Below are positions 1-7,940 of a DNA stretch of 22,606 nucleotides, in pieces; within the stretch, counting starts at the first letter, position 1; the number at the start of each line of letters is the position of its first letter. The stretch is taken from contig JASBUE010000097.1 of NCBI GenBank assembly GCA_030148045.1, forward strand, positions 1 to 22,606, read 5' to 3'. Origin of the DNA: Candidatus Tenderia sp. GTDB taxonomy: Bacteria > Pseudomonadota > Gammaproteobacteria > Tenderiales > Tenderiaceae. The notes under the pieces were generated by a model, which saw nothing but the letters and a program-made list of their open reading frames with translations, did not search any database and had not been told where the DNA came from. The position numbers and the translations under genes were made by a program.

Positions 1-869
1 AGGCCGTCGAAACGGCCACCGGCGCAGACCGTGCCTTGGGCGCCGAGCCGGTCGGTGACCCACTCGAACACGGTCTTGTTATAGTAGTCCAGACCGCGCA
101 CCAGGCGCGGGTTGACCACGTACTCGATACCGGCCGCCTGCAGCAGGCCGCACAACTCATCGAAATCCCGTCGCGACTCGTTGTCCAGGTGATCCAGCAG
201 GCTGGGCGCCGCCGCGATCAACGACTGCATCGTGGGATTCTTGCTGTCGAGAATCCGCAACGGATTGGTGTGCAGGCGCCGCCGACTGTCCTCGTCAAGC
301 CGGTCCCGGTGCGCCTCCATGTAGGCCACCAGCATGTCGCGATAGGCGGTGCGCGCCGCGGCCGAGCCCAGGGTATTGAGCTGCAACTGTAAACCTTGCA
401 GGCCCAGCTCGCGCCACAGCCGCGCCGTCATCATGATCAGTTCGGCGTCGATGTCGGGACCGGCCAGGCCGAAGCACTCCACGCCGATCTGGTGAAACTG
501 ACTATAGCGCCCCTTCTGCGGCCGCTCGTGGCGGAACATGGGGCCCTGGTACCAGAGCCGCTGAATCTGGTTGTGGATCAGCCCGTTCTCGATGCCGCCA
601 CGCACGCAACCGGCGGTGCCCTCGGGCCGCAGGCTGAGGCTGTCACCGTTACGGTCCTCGAAAGTATACATCTCCTTTTCGACGATATCGGTGACCTCGC
701 CGATGGTGCGCCTGAACAGCTCGGTCTTCTCCACGATGGGCAGGCGGATCTCTTCATAGCCGTAGGCCTCGAAGATACGCCGCGCCGCATCCTCCAGCAG
801 GTGCCAATAGGGCGTCTGCTGCGGCAGGATATCGTTCATGCCGCGCACGGCCTGGATGTGTCTGGGCAT
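1..869 (-). CDS. hisS: Histidyl-tRNA synthetase (3' end cut off by the window edge)
   Basis: This cytoplasmic class II aminoacyl-tRNA synthetase charges tRNA-His with histidine. About 289 codons are visible and the C-terminus, including the anticodon-binding domain, lies outside the window. The N-terminus has the family look (VRGMNDILP near residues 8-16). RPEGT is at 81-85, class II motif 2 (FRHERPQKGRYSQFHQ) at about 112-127, and the histidine-specific LVRGLDYYN motif at about 257-265. The ATG at 869 was chosen because it lies 16 bp after the ispG stop and gives the expected N-terminus. It is the last visible gene of a long minus-strand run, in the usual ispG-hisS order. The frame is open to the edge, so no stop is seen. 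Identification is secure. Confidence 0.95.
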   Translation of the reverse strand, partial: MPRHIQAVRGMNDILPQQTPYWHLLEDAARRIFEAYGYEEIRLPIVEKTELFRRTIGEVTDIVEKEMYTFEDRNGDSLSLRPEGTAGCVRGGIENGLIHNQIQRLWYQGPMFRHERPQKGRYSQFHQIGVECFGLAGPDIDAELIMMTARLWRELGLQGLQLQLNTLGSAAARTAYRDMLVAYMEAHRDRLDEDSRRRLHTNPLRILDSKNPTMQSLIAAAPSLLDHLDNESRRDFDELCGLLQAAGIEYVVNPRLVRGLDYYNKTVFEWVTDRLGAQGTVCAGGRFDG

Positions 870-885
870 ATTGCTTGGCGCTCTT

Positions 886-2019
886 TTACTTCTCTGCGAC
901 GGCCGAGGGACACTCTGCGCAGGCCGCCGCGTGCTGTTGTTCTTGTTTGATTTCGATACGGCGGCGGATGGCCTTTTCCAACTCATCCACCATGGTCTCG
1001 TTGCTCACCTTGTGGTCCGGCTTGCCGCCCACGTAGAGCAGGTTGGGCTCGCCGCCGGTGAGGCCGATCTCGGCCTCGCGCGCCTCGCCGGGACCGTTGA
1101 CCACGCAGCCGATCACCGCCACGTCCATGGGTTCGGTGATATCCTCGAGGCGCTGTTCCAGTTCGTTGACCGCGGCGATGACGTTGAAGCGCTGGCGCGA
1201 ACAGGAGGGGCAGGCGATGAGATTGATCCCCTTGCTGCGCAGCTGCAGGCTCTTGAGGATGTCGAAGCCCACCTTAATCTCCTCCACCGGATCGGCGGCC
1301 AGGGAGATACGCAGGGTATCGCCGATGCCCTCGGCCAGCAACATGCCCAGTCCCACCGCGGACTTGACCGTGCCGGAACGCAGGCCGCCCGCCTCGGTAA
1401 TCCCCAGGTGCAGCGGCTGTTCGATCTGGTCGGCCAACAAACGGTAGGCGGCCACGGTCATGAACACGTCCGAGGCCTTGAGGCTGACCTTGAAGTCCTG
1501 GAAGTCGAGCTTGTCGAGGATGTCGATGTGACGCAGCGCCGACTCCACCAACGCCTCGGGGGCGGGCTCGCCGTATTTCTTCTGCAGCTCCTTTTCCAGC
1601 GAACCGGCGTTGACGCCGATGCGGATGGGGATATTGTGGTCGCGCGCGGCGTCGACCACGGCACGCACGCGCTCGTCCTTGCCGATGTTGCCGGGATTGA
1701 TGCGCAGGCAGTCCACCCACAGCTCGGCCACGCGCAGGGCGATCTTGTAATCGAAATGTATGTCGGCCACCAGGGGCACGTCGACTTGCTTTTTGATCGC
1801 GCCAAAGGCCTCGGCCGCCGCCATGCTCGGCACGGAGACACGCACGATGTCGGCGCCCACCTGTTCCAGAGCGCGGATCTGGGCCACGGTGGCGGCCACG
1901 TCACAGGTCTCGGTGTTGGTCATGCTCTGCACCGAGATCGGTGCGCCGCCGCCGACCGGCACCTTGCCGACCATGATCCGGCGCGATTTGCGGCGTTTGA
2001 TTGGGCTTTGATGTTCCAT
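886..2019 (-). CDS. ispG: 4-hydroxy-3-methylbut-2-enyl diphosphate synthase
   Basis: IspG (GcpE) is a cytosolic [4Fe-4S] enzyme of the MEP isoprenoid pathway. It converts methylerythritol cyclodiphosphate to HMBPP using reduced ferredoxin or flavodoxin. The 377-residue protein is close to the 372 residues of E. coli IspG. Cluster ligands are visible in CPSCSRQ and GCVVNGPGEA, the latter also carrying the conserved glutamate. The frame stays open upstream to 2109, inside the rodZ end. I chose the ATG at 2017-2019 because the protein then begins MEHQSPIKRRKSRRI, matching the family N-terminus, 13 bp after the rodZ stop. The Shine-Dalgarno sequence is weak, so coupled translation from rodZ is possible. 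It is a likely client of the ISC machinery encoded upstream. Confidence 0.96.
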   Translation of the reverse strand: MEHQSPIKRRKSRRIMVGKVPVGGGAPISVQSMTNTETCDVAATVAQIRALEQVGADIVRVSVPSMAAAEAFGAIKKQVDVPLVADIHFDYKIALRVAELWVDCLRINPGNIGKDERVRAVVDAARDHNIPIRIGVNAGSLEKELQKKYGEPAPEALVESALRHIDILDKLDFQDFKVSLKASDVFMTVAAYRLLADQIEQPLHLGITEAGGLRSGTVKSAVGLGMLLAEGIGDTLRISLAADPVEEIKVGFDILKSLQLRSKGINLIACPSCSRQRFNVIAAVNELEQRLEDITEPMDVAVIGCVVNGPGEAREAEIGLTGGEPNLLYVGGKPDHKVSNETMVDELEKAIRRRIEIKQEQQHAAACAECPSAVAEK

Positions 2020-2032
2020 ATCGAAGTCTACG

Positions 2033-2896
2033 TTACTCGCCGAGGGTGAAGCGTGCCACGCCTTTGCGATTATGCGCTGCGTGTTCATATACTTCACCGT
2101 TGTATTCAACCGTCACCGCCGGGGCATTGCCCAGCAATATCTTGAAGGGCGCCTCGCCTTCCAGGGTCTTGGTCTGTCCGGCCCGGGCGAGGTCCATGAA
2201 CAGACGTTCGCCGCGGGCGTCTTCGATCTCGACCCAGGAGTCTTCCGCGAAGCTGAGCCGCAGGGTGTCCAGCATCGGCTCAGGCGGGGCCGCCTCTGCC
2301 TCAATCGCACCTTGCTGCCCGTCCGCCGTCAACTCCGCCGACGGCTGCTCCGCTTCGATGGCGGGCGCCGCAGGCAGTTGTGGCGCGGCGGGCATGTCAG
2401 GCGGCAACGGCGCACCGATTTCAGGCCCGAAGGAAGGCGTTGGCGCATCCATATCCACCGGGGCCAACATCTCGGACCACCACCAGACAGCAAAGGAGAC
2501 CGCCAGGACGACGATCACAATCCATCTGGCATAACGCGGCGCAGCGTCACGAGAGGAGATATCCTTAATCTTGGTCACCTGGGTCAGGGCGGGTTCCTCG
2601 TTGCCGCAGACCTGGCGATAGGCCGCCACCAGCGGTTCCGGGTCCAGCTCCAGCAACTTGGCGTAATTGCGCAAATAGCCTTTGACAAAAGAAGAGCCCG
2701 GCAACCGTTCGCACTCTTCCGCCTCGATGGCTTCGATCAACGACACTTCGAGAAGCAACCTGTTGGAGACTTCGTCGATGCTCAGGCCGCGCCGGATACG
2801 CGTCTCGCGCAGCCGTTCGCCCCACGGCGGCGCAGCCTCGCGCTCCGGGGACTCCGGCTGTTGCGCGTCGATCTCTACCTGCTGTCGTCTGGACAT
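2033..2896 (-). CDS. rodZ: Cytoskeleton protein RodZ, cell-shape HTH membrane protein
   Basis: RodZ links the MreB cytoskeleton to the cell-wall elongation machinery at the inner membrane. The 287-residue protein shows the family layout: a cytoplasmic helix-turn-helix domain (about residues 25-95, with GERLRETRIRRGLSIDEVS), a linker, and one membrane segment (about 123-142, WIVIVVLAVSFAVWWW). After these come a proline/alanine-rich periplasmic stretch (about 145-215) and a C-terminal DUF4115-type beta domain. The ATG at 2896 sits 24 bp after the pilW stop, with AGAGG upstream. Its place between pilW and ispG is the conserved gammaproteobacterial arrangement. Sequence identity among RodZ proteins is low, so the call rests on architecture plus context, which agree well. 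Confidence 0.93.
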   Translation of the reverse strand: MSRRQQVEIDAQQPESPEREAAPPWGERLRETRIRRGLSIDEVSNRLLLEVSLIEAIEAEECERLPGSSFVKGYLRNYAKLLELDPEPLVAAYRQVCGNEEPALTQVTKIKDISSRDAAPRYARWIVIVVLAVSFAVWWWSEMLAPVDMDAPTPSFGPEIGAPLPPDMPAAPQLPAAPAIEAEQPSAELTADGQQGAIEAEAAPPEPMLDTLRLSFAEDSWVEIEDARGERLFMDLARAGQTKTLEGEAPFKILLGNAPAVTVEYNGEVYEHAAHNRKGVARFTLGE

Positions 2897-2920
2897 GATT
2901 CAGCAACGCCTCTGTGGCTG

Positions 2921-3646
2921 TTATTCCCGGGCGGTATCGGGAAATTGCCTTGATAGGCGTTCCCGATACTTGTCGGCGGCGGCCTCGTCGCCCAAGGCCT
3001 CCTCGATACGAATACCGAGCTTGAGGCTCTGCGGCGTCCGGCCGATGACGTGAAAGCGCTCGATAAAGGCGCGCGCCGACAGATACTCACCCTGCTGATA
3101 ACTGATCAGCGCCATCTGGTAAAGCGATTTCGGCAACGACGGCTGAAGCTGCAAGGCCTTGCGGAAATAGGCCTCCGCCGTGGCGCTATTATCCGTCTGC
3201 AGGGCGCACAGCGCCAGGTTCTCGTAGGCCAGTTCGGGGGTGCGATAGCTCGGCAACCGGGCGGCGCGGAGAAAATATTCTTCCGACTCGCCGAAGCGAC
3301 CCTGCTCGCACAGAAAGGCGCCGTAGTTATTCAGCAACATGGGATTCTCTTCATCATAACGTACAGCCTTGCTGTAATGCTGCCCCGCCTGTTCCCAGTT
3401 TTTCCGCTGCTTGTAGATTTCGGCGATGTAATGATGGGCATCGGCGTTTTTGTCATTTAATTCCAGACTGCGTTCCAACTTGACCCGCGCCAGCTCCAGA
3501 TTGCCCTGACGCAGATACTGGAGCCCCAGATCGGCGTAGATCTGGGCCGCCTTCTCGGGGTTCGCTTCACGCTTGTCGGTAGAGACGCATCCCGCCACCA
3601 AAAACACTAGCGCAGAGGCGCAGAGGAACAACTTCAGAGACTTCAT
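2921..3646 (-). CDS. pilW: Type IV pilus biogenesis/stability lipoprotein PilW (PilF), TPR protein
   Basis: This outer-membrane lipoprotein is needed in Pseudomonas-type systems for assembly of the PilQ secretin and for type IV pilus stability. The 241-residue protein begins with a lipoprotein signal (MKSLKLFLCASALVFLVAGC) with the acylated cysteine at residue 20. About six tetratricopeptide repeats follow, for example AQIYADLGLQYLRQGNLELA and ADAHHYIAEIYKQRKNWEQA. Its start overlaps the rlmN stop by 4 bp (ATGA), which implies translational coupling. No other pilus genes lie in the window, as is normal for this locus. The protein is also the ortholog of the TPR gene found beside rodZ in many gammaproteobacteria, whether or not they make pili. 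Confidence 0.93.
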   Translation of the reverse strand: MKSLKLFLCASALVFLVAGCVSTDKREANPEKAAQIYADLGLQYLRQGNLELARVKLERSLELNDKNADAHHYIAEIYKQRKNWEQAGQHYSKAVRYDEENPMLLNNYGAFLCEQGRFGESEEYFLRAARLPSYRTPELAYENLALCALQTDNSATAEAYFRKALQLQPSLPKSLYQMALISYQQGEYLSARAFIERFHVIGRTPQSLKLGIRIEEALGDEAAADKYRERLSRQFPDTARE

Positions 3647-4746
3647 GCCCGCCCCTCATGCAACATTACCCGGCGCGCCTGGCGCTTGGTCCTGTCCATC
3701 ACCTTGCCCACCAACTGGCCGCAGGCGGCATCAATGTCGTCGCCGCGGGTACGGCGGGTGACGGTGGTGATACCGGCGGCCATGAGGATCTCCCAGAAAC
3801 GGGTGATGGCCGCCTGGCCGGAGCGCTTGTAATGGGTCTGCGGGAAGGGATTGAAGGGAATCAGATTCACCTTGGCGGGAACCCCTTTGAGGATCTTCAC
3901 CAACTGGTGCGCATGCTCCGGCGAGTCATTGACACCGTCGAGCATAACATATTCGAAGGTAATCTTACGCTTACCGGTGCCGGCAAAGGCATAGCGTTTA
4001 CACGCCGCCATCAATTCGCTGATGGGGTATTTTTTATTGAGCGGCACCAGCTCGTTGCGCAATTCATCATTCGGTGAATGCAGCGACACGGCCAGACTGA
4101 CATCGCTCACCTCGGCGAGCCGGTCCATGGCCGGCACCACGCCTGAAGTACTCAGGGTAACACGGCGCTTTGACAGGCCATAGGCGTCGTCATCGGTCAT
4201 GATGTTCATGGCCGCGACGACGTTATCGAAATTGAGCAAGGGTTCGCCCATGCCCATCAAGACCACGTTGGTCACAATGCGTTCATCGCGATGCCTGGCG
4301 CCGAAATACTGATAAGCCGCGCGCAACTGGCCGACGATCTCGGCGCTGCTCAGGTTGCGGTTAAAACCCTGTTGCGCCGTGGAACAGAAGGAACACTCCA
4401 GTGCACAGCCTACCTGCGACGAGACGCACAAGGTGCCGCGCTCGCCGTCGGGTATAAAGACGGTCTCAATGCAGTTGCCGCTGTCCAGACGCAACACCCA
4501 TTTGTGGGTGCCGTCACCGGACCCCTGGTCCAGCACCACCTCGGGCGCGCGAATCTCGGCGGTCTCGCTGAGACGCTGGCGCAGCACCTTACTCATGTTG
4601 GTCATCTGGTCGAACTCCTCGACACCGAACTGGTGGATCCACTTCATCACCTGAGAAGCACGAAAGGCCTTCTCCCCCATCGCGGTGAAGAAGGCCTCCA
4701 GCCCGTGCCGGTCGAGACCGAGCAGATTGACCTTATCAGTATTCAA
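3643..4746 (-). CDS. rlmN: Dual-specificity 23S rRNA/tRNA adenine-C2 methyltransferase RlmN (radical SAM)
   Basis: RlmN methylates C2 of A2503 in 23S rRNA and A37 of several tRNAs, using a radical SAM [4Fe-4S] cluster and a methyl-cysteine relay. The 367-residue protein has the cluster motif C114-x3-C118-x2-C121 (VGCALECSFC). The C-terminal catalytic cysteine is at about residue 342 in RGDDIDAACGQL. GMGEPLLN and SLHSPND are other family hallmarks. No ATG fits the N-terminus, so I used TTG at 4746, with GGAG about 12 nt upstream. This gives NTDKVNLLGLDRHGL, in register with known RlmN starts. The start is 6 bp from the ndk stop, so the two genes are tightly packed. It depends on Fe-S clusters from the upstream ISC genes. 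Confidence 0.96.
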   Translation of the reverse strand: MNTDKVNLLGLDRHGLEAFFTAMGEKAFRASQVMKWIHQFGVEEFDQMTNMSKVLRQRLSETAEIRAPEVVLDQGSGDGTHKWVLRLDSGNCIETVFIPDGERGTLCVSSQVGCALECSFCSTAQQGFNRNLSSAEIVGQLRAAYQYFGARHRDERIVTNVVLMGMGEPLLNFDNVVAAMNIMTDDDAYGLSKRRVTLSTSGVVPAMDRLAEVSDVSLAVSLHSPNDELRNELVPLNKKYPISELMAACKRYAFAGTGKRKITFEYVMLDGVNDSPEHAHQLVKILKGVPAKVNLIPFNPFPQTHYKRSGQAAITRFWEILMAAGITTVTRRTRGDDIDAACGQLVGKVMDRTKRQARRVMLHEGRA

Positions 4747-4752
4747 ACGTGA

Positions 4753-5178
4753 TTAACTCCGTGAATACAATTCATCACCGAAGAAGTATGCGATTTCGGT
4801 GGCGGCGGTTTCAGGCGCATCGGAACCGTGCACGGCGTTGGCGTCGATGGAATCGGCGAAATCGGCGCGGATGGTGCCGGCTTCGGCCTCCTTGGGATTG
4901 GTGGCGCCCATCAACTGACGGTTTAACGCGATGGCGTTTTCGCCTTCCAGCACCTGGATCATGACAGGGCCGGAGGTCATAAACTCCACCAGGTCATGGA
5001 AGAATGGACGCTCTTTGTGCACGGCGTAGAAACCTTCAGCCTGTTCGCGGCTCAGTTGGGTCATCTTGGCGGCGATGATTTGCAGGCCCGCCTTTTCGAA
5101 ACGGCTGTAGATTTCGCCGATGACGTTCTTGGCGACGGCGTCAGGCTTGATGATAGAAAGTGTACGTTCAACGGCCAT
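4753..5178 (-). CDS. ndk: Nucleoside diphosphate kinase
   Basis: Ndk transfers the gamma phosphate from ATP to nucleoside diphosphates through a phospho-histidine and balances cytosolic NTP and dNTP pools. The 141-residue protein has the family's N-terminal ERTLSIIKPDAVAKN and the active-site histidine H117 in NAVHGSDAPETA. The frame is open further upstream to 5256, but ATG at 5176-5178 gives the canonical length (143 in E. coli) and has GGAGAG about 8 nt upstream. It lies between iscX and rlmN. A strong hairpin at 5221-5241 and a repeat element at about 5303-5370 occupy the gap on its 5' side, so its expression may be partly separated from the isc genes. Confidence 0.97.
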   Translation of the reverse strand: MAVERTLSIIKPDAVAKNVIGEIYSRFEKAGLQIIAAKMTQLSREQAEGFYAVHKERPFFHDLVEFMTSGPVMIQVLEGENAIALNRQLMGATNPKEAEAGTIRADFADSIDANAVHGSDAPETAATEIAYFFGDELYSRS

Positions 5179-5220
5179 GGTCAATATCTCTCCAAAATTT
5201 TCAGATGTATACATAGGACA

Positions 5221-5241
5221 AACCCGCGATCGACGCGGGTT
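5221..5241 (-). terminator. Possible terminator or attenuator hairpin between iscX and ndk
   Basis: Perfect 8-bp arms, AACCCGCG and CGCGGGTT, enclose a 5-nt loop. On the minus strand the stem is followed only by TTTGTCC, not by a full T-tract, so it would be at best a weak intrinsic terminator or attenuator, or an RNA processing/stability element. Its place between iscX and ndk fits partial uncoupling of the housekeeping genes from the isc operon. Confidence 0.4.
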
Positions 5242-5302
5242 CAAAAACTTTTGCATTTTAGCTGGTTAGAAGCCGGGGTACAATCGTTTCCCCCCATCAA
5301 GT

Positions 5303-5370
5303 TGGCAGTGTGCAGTGGACAGTTATCAGTAAAAGCTTTATTGCACACTGTTCACTGACAACTGCCCACT
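5303..5370 (+). repeat. Quasi-palindromic CAGT-rich repeat, copy A (downstream of iscX)
   Basis: This intergenic element ends against the iscX stop codon. It contains two inverted pairs. AGTGGACAGTTATCAGT (5314-5330) pairs with 5354-5370 at 15 of 17 positions, and CAGTGTGCA (5306-5314) pairs with TGCACACTG (5342-5350). The pairs cross rather than nest. The same element occurs in opposite orientation at 5947-6007; over the first 28 bases the copies agree at 26. It looks like a small dispersed repeat. The transcriptional role is unknown. Confidence 0.7.
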
Positions 5371-5569
5371 AGTCCCTCTCCTCGATCCAGGCCATCTGAA
5401 TACCTTCGAGGATCTTTTCACCGCAATGGGCGGGATCGTCGTCAAACTCTTCCAGGGCCAGCACCCAGTCCATCAGATCAGTGAAGCGGATGGTCCTGGG
5501 GTCGACCTCGGGATGGTCCTCGTCGAGGGCGATGGCGATCTCCAGCAAATCGGTCCATTTCAGGCTCAT
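5369..5569 (-). CDS. iscX: Fe-S assembly protein IscX
   Basis: IscX is a small acidic protein that binds IscS and iron and tunes cluster assembly, possibly as an iron-dependent regulator of IscS. The 66-residue product (MSLKWTDLLEIAIALDEDHP at the start) has the family length and the DLMDWVLALEEFDDDP core. The ATG at 5569 has a strong Shine-Dalgarno sequence, GGGAGG, about 8 nt upstream. It follows fdx by 21 bp and is the last gene of the isc operon proper. The TAG stop touches repeat copy A. That this gene and several others here end in TAG matters for reading the amber codons in iscS. Confidence 0.95.
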   Translation of the reverse strand: MSLKWTDLLEIAIALDEDHPEVDPRTIRFTDLMDWVLALEEFDDDPAHCGEKILEGIQMAWIEERD

Positions 5570-5590
5570 TTGCCTATCCTCCCTTTAAAA

Positions 5591-5929
5591 TCAATTGTTT
5601 TCGGAAACCATATTAATTGTATATTTGGGAATCTCGACCACCAGGTCTTCGTCCGCCACCACCGCCTGACAACCCAGGCGCGAATCAGGCTCCAGGCCCC
5701 AGGCCTTGTCGAGCATGTCTTCCTCGGCGTCACTGGCCTCGTTGAGGGAGTCGTAGCCCTCGCGCACGATGACGTGACAAGTGGTGCAGGCGCAGGATTT
5801 CTCGCAGGCGTGCTCCAGTTCAATGCCGTTGGCCAGGGCGGCGTCCAGGATGGTGGTGCCACGCTCGGCCTCGACCACCTGCCCTTCCGGGCATAATTCT
5901 TCGTGGGGTAGAAAAATAATCTTGGTCAT
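5591..5929 (-). CDS. fdx: ISC-type [2Fe-2S] ferredoxin
   Basis: This cytosolic adrenodoxin-type ferredoxin supplies electrons for cluster assembly on IscU. The 112-residue protein has the ligand set C42, C48, C51 and C87 (HACEKSCACTTCHV and GCQAV), plus the conserved extra C46 seen in E. coli Fdx. MLDKAWGLEPDSRL and VEIPKYTIN are further family signatures. ATG at 5929 is preceded by AAGAGA. It lies between hscA and iscX in the standard order. The gap to hscA is widened by repeat copy B. Identification is secure. Confidence 0.97.
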   Translation of the reverse strand: MTKIIFLPHEELCPEGQVVEAERGTTILDAALANGIELEHACEKSCACTTCHVIVREGYDSLNEASDAEEDMLDKAWGLEPDSRLGCQAVVADEDLVVEIPKYTINMVSENN

Positions 5930-5946
5930 AATCTCTTAAAGTTTTC

Positions 5947-6007
5947 AGTTGGCAGTTGTCAGTGTGCAGCGGGGTACTGACAACTGCCCACTGCACACTG
6001 CCCACTT
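5947..6007 (-). repeat. Quasi-palindromic CAGT-rich repeat, copy B (between hscA and fdx)
   Basis: This is the opposite-orientation copy of the element at 5303-5370. GGCAGTTGTCAGT (5951-5963) is an exact inverted match to 5976-5988. CAGTGTGCAG (5960-5969) is an exact inverted match to CTGCACACTG (5991-6000). As in copy A, the two pairs cross. It sits entirely in the hscA-fdx gap of an otherwise compact operon. Confidence 0.7.
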
Positions 6008-6010
6008 TAA

Positions 6011-7876
6011 TTAGAATTCATCCAGTTTGTGACCCTGCAAGACCTTTCTGACGCTGGCATCCATGCGTCGCGCGGCGAACTCGGCCGTAGCCTGGTCCAG
6101 CGCCTCGATGGCCTGCTTGATCGATGGCACATCTTCGCCTTTTCGTGCCTGTTCAAGGGCGGCAACGGCGGCGTCGACGGCGCTGCGCTCCTCCGCCGAC
6201 AACAATGCCTCGCCATCGGCGCCCAGGGCGGCGTCAATCGCCTCCAACACGCGGTCGGCCTCGACCTGTTGCTCGCGCAGACTACGCGCCTGCATGTCCT
6301 CCTTGGCGTGCTCGAAAGAATCACGCAGCATCTGCTCGATCTCGCCCTCGCTCAGGCCATAAGCCGGTTTGACCTCGATGGCGCTCTTCACGCCGGTACT
6401 CAGCTCTTCGGCCATCACGCTGAGCAGCCCGTCGGCGTCGACCTGAAAGGTGACGCGAATACGCGCCGCCCCGGCCACCATCGGCGGGATGCCGTGCAAC
6501 TCGAAACGGGCCAGGGAACGGCAATCGCTCACCAGTTCACGCTCACCCTGCAGCACATGGATGCCCATGGCGGTTTGGCCATCCTTGAAAGTGGTGAACT
6601 CCTGCGCCCGCGCCACCGGGATGGTGGTATTGCGCGGGATCAGCTTCTCCACCAGGCCGCCCATGGTCTCCAGCCCCAGCGACAGCGGAATGACATCCAG
6701 CAACAGCATTTCGTCGTCGGGCTTGTTACCGGCCAACACATCGGCCTGCAATGCGGCGCCGATGGCCACCACCCGATCGGGATCGATATCCACCAGCGGC
6801 TCGGTCTCGAAGAACTCACCCACCATCCGGCGCACCAGCGGCACGCGGGTGGAGCCACCCACCATGACCACATCTTCGATCTCTTCCAATGACACGCCGG
6901 CGTCGCGCAGGGTACGGCGACAGGGCATCAGGGTCTTGCGCACCAGCGGTTCAATCAGTTCATTGAAGGTCTCGCGCGTCAGCATGCCCTGCCAAACAGT
7001 TCCGCCGGGGCGCTCGAGGCTGACCTCGGCCTGATCCGCCTCGGTGAGCTGCTCTTTGATGCTGCGCGCCTGGTGCTGCAGCGCGCGGGAACGGCGATGG
7101 GCGGGATCATCCCCCATGCCGGCCTGCCGCAACAACCATTCGGCGATCAAGTGGTCGAAATCATCGCCGCCCAGGGCCGAATCACCGGCCGTGGCCAGCA
7201 CCTCGAAGACACCACGGCTGAAACGCAGGATGGAGACGTCGAAGGTGCCGCCGCCCAGATCATAGACCACGTGCACCCCTTCCGAACCGCGATCGAGGCC
7301 GTAGGCCACCGCCGCCGCGGTGGGCTCGTTCAACAGGCGCAAGACATTCAGCCCGGCGAAGCGGGCTGCGTCCTTGGTGGCCTGACGCTGGGCGTCGTCG
7401 AAATAGGCCGGTACCGTGATCACCGCACCGCTGAGTTCGCCTCCCAGGGTCTCCTCGGCGCGCTGCTTGAGCGCCTTCAGAATCTCGGCCGATACCTCCA
7501 CCGGGCTGACATCGCCACCCACCGTACGGATGCGCGGCACGGCGGAATCGGTCTCGGCAAAGTCATAAGGCAGATGCATACGGCGCACCTCGGCCGGCCC
7601 GCGCCCCATCAGGCGTTTGACCGAGACGATGGTGTTCTGCGGGTCCTGCGGCGCCGCCTGGCGGGCCGCCTGCCCCACCTCGACCCGATCGCCACCCAAA
7701 TACCTGACCACGGACGGCAGCAAATGCCTGCCCTCGTGATCGGGGAAGGTCTCCGCCATCCCGCTGCGCACCGAGGCAACCAACGAGTTGGTGGTGCCGA
7801 GATCGATCCCCACCGCCAGGCGATGTCGATGCGGCGCGGTGGATTGTCCCGGTTCGTTAATCTGTAGCAATGCCAT
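6011..7876 (-). CDS. hscA: Fe-S cluster assembly chaperone HscA (Hsp70 family)
   Basis: HscA is the specialised Hsp70 ATPase that, with HscB, binds the LPPVK loop of IscU and drives cluster transfer to acceptor proteins. The 621-residue protein (616 in E. coli) has the Hsp70 nucleotide-binding signatures VGIDLGTTNSLV (about 23-34), VYDLGGGTFDVSIL and VMVGGSTRVPLVRR. A substrate-binding beta domain and a helical lid (about 500-621) follow. It lacks the C-terminal EEVD-like tail typical of general chaperones. The ATG at 7876 has AAGG about 10 nt upstream. A 64-bp gap separates it from hscB. Gene order and sequence make this a firm call; DnaK is excluded by the divergent lid and the context. Confidence 0.97.
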   Translation of the reverse strand: MALLQINEPGQSTAPHRHRLAVGIDLGTTNSLVASVRSGMAETFPDHEGRHLLPSVVRYLGGDRVEVGQAARQAAPQDPQNTIVSVKRLMGRGPAEVRRMHLPYDFAETDSAVPRIRTVGGDVSPVEVSAEILKALKQRAEETLGGELSGAVITVPAYFDDAQRQATKDAARFAGLNVLRLLNEPTAAAVAYGLDRGSEGVHVVYDLGGGTFDVSILRFSRGVFEVLATAGDSALGGDDFDHLIAEWLLRQAGMGDDPAHRRSRALQHQARSIKEQLTEADQAEVSLERPGGTVWQGMLTRETFNELIEPLVRKTLMPCRRTLRDAGVSLEEIEDVVMVGGSTRVPLVRRMVGEFFETEPLVDIDPDRVVAIGAALQADVLAGNKPDDEMLLLDVIPLSLGLETMGGLVEKLIPRNTTIPVARAQEFTTFKDGQTAMGIHVLQGERELVSDCRSLARFELHGIPPMVAGAARIRVTFQVDADGLLSVMAEELSTGVKSAIEVKPAYGLSEGEIEQMLRDSFEHAKEDMQARSLREQQVEADRVLEAIDAALGADGEALLSAEERSAVDAAVAALEQARKGEDVPSIKQAIEALDQATAEFAARRMDASVRKVLQGHKLDEF

Positions 7877-7940
7877 TCTGTTTTGCCTTTTGCCAATTCA
7901 GGCGAAATCGATTGAATTCCAACGTATGGTTAACTTGAGG

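Noticed and set aside
838..2049. Long plus-strand open frame of about 400 codons opposite ispG
   Set aside because: It is antisense to a clearly conserved gene, is rich in repetitive His/Asp/Val composition typical of a shadow frame in GC-rich DNA, and has no recognisable domain. Similar antisense frames opposite hscA, rodZ and suhB were dropped for the same reason.
5303..6007. CRISPR-like or IS-derived nature of the CAGT-rich repeats
   Set aside because: There are only two copies, in opposite orientation, without regular spacers, cas genes or a transposase nearby. They fit a small dispersed intergenic repeat better.
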